Source of the DNA: Chara braunii
Lineage: Eukaryota; Streptophyta; Charophyceae; Charales; Characeae
Length of the DNA: 24,731 bases
Direction: 5' to 3'
Assembly (NCBI GenBank): GCA_003427395.1
Contig: BFEA01000786.1
Coordinates: forward strand, 505,181-529,911
Shown: positions 24,701 through 24,731 of the stretch, piece after piece
How the letters are laid out: each line of letters starts with the position of its first letter
Position numbering within the stretch: position 1 is the stretch's first letter
The notes under the pieces: generated by a model
Database searches by the model: none
What the model was told of the DNA's origin: nothing
The model's input: the letters and a program-made list of their open reading frames with translations, nothing else
Position numbers and translations under genes: made by a program

Positions 24701-24731
<31 letters not shown>
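24701..24731 (-). repeat. Terminal poly(T), at least 31 nt
   Basis: The window ends in an uninterrupted T-run of 31 nt. Read on the minus strand it is a poly(A). It could be the tail of a minus-strand retroposon lying beyond the window, or a contig end caused by the homopolymer. Confidence 0.6.

Overview
The window is eukaryotic nuclear DNA made almost entirely of retrotransposon sequence. It is dominated by two long non-LTR retrotransposons (LINEs) on opposite strands. LINE-A (minus strand, about 3279-11600) and LINE-B (plus strand, 11798-21231) both encode an ORF1 with CCHC zinc knuckles. Both also encode an ORF2 with an AP-type endonuclease, a reverse transcriptase and a C-terminal zf-RVT-like zinc finger. 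That layout is typical of L1-clade LINEs of plants, so a green-lineage (streptophyte) host is the best guess. The species cannot be told from the sequence. No intact host gene was recognised.

Layout. 1-2500: degenerate repeats, a decayed proline-rich reading frame and GAT-rich acidic low-complexity DNA. 2600-3260: two short SINE-like elements, one per strand. The minus-strand one has an 11-bp target-site duplication. 3279-11600: LINE-A, with an A-rich 3' tail, a 3' region containing two identical 284-bp tandem units, ORF2 (two in-frame stops, one frameshift), ORF1 (broken at a run of seven G and at one stop), and a small upstream ORF with a membrane-like segment. 11785-21244: LINE-B with a perfect 13-bp target-site duplication, a pyrimidine-rich 5' leader containing monomer-like repeats, and ORF1 and ORF2 broken by several frameshifts and one stop. 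21232-22370: a tandem array of about 217-220-bp units into which LINE-B inserted. 22370-24731: mostly unassigned DNA ending in a 31-nt poly(T).

The main biological observation is a hairpin with a 6-bp stem and a 7-nt loop, preceded by GGGACG and usually followed by a CTCCCCAC-AATAGA-type block. It occurs at the 3' ends of LINE-A, LINE-B and both SINE-like elements. LINE-B carries two compensatory base-pair changes in the stem. This suggests that the LINE reverse transcriptases recognise a shared 3' RNA structure and that the SINE-like elements exploit it. In LINE-A the upstream ORF and ORF1, and also ORF1 and ORF2, overlap as ATGA, which points to coupled termination and reinitiation.

The main caution is technical. 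Positions 14022-14059 are a complete Tn5 mosaic-end inverted pair, the Nextera mate-pair junction adapter. Positions 12935-13004 are repeated exactly at 14060-14129. The block 13005-14059 is therefore almost certainly foreign to its present place inside the LINE-B leader. It carries a decayed reverse transcriptase of a different type, a 14-bp inverted repeat and a tRNA-derived sequence. These should be interpreted as coming from another locus.
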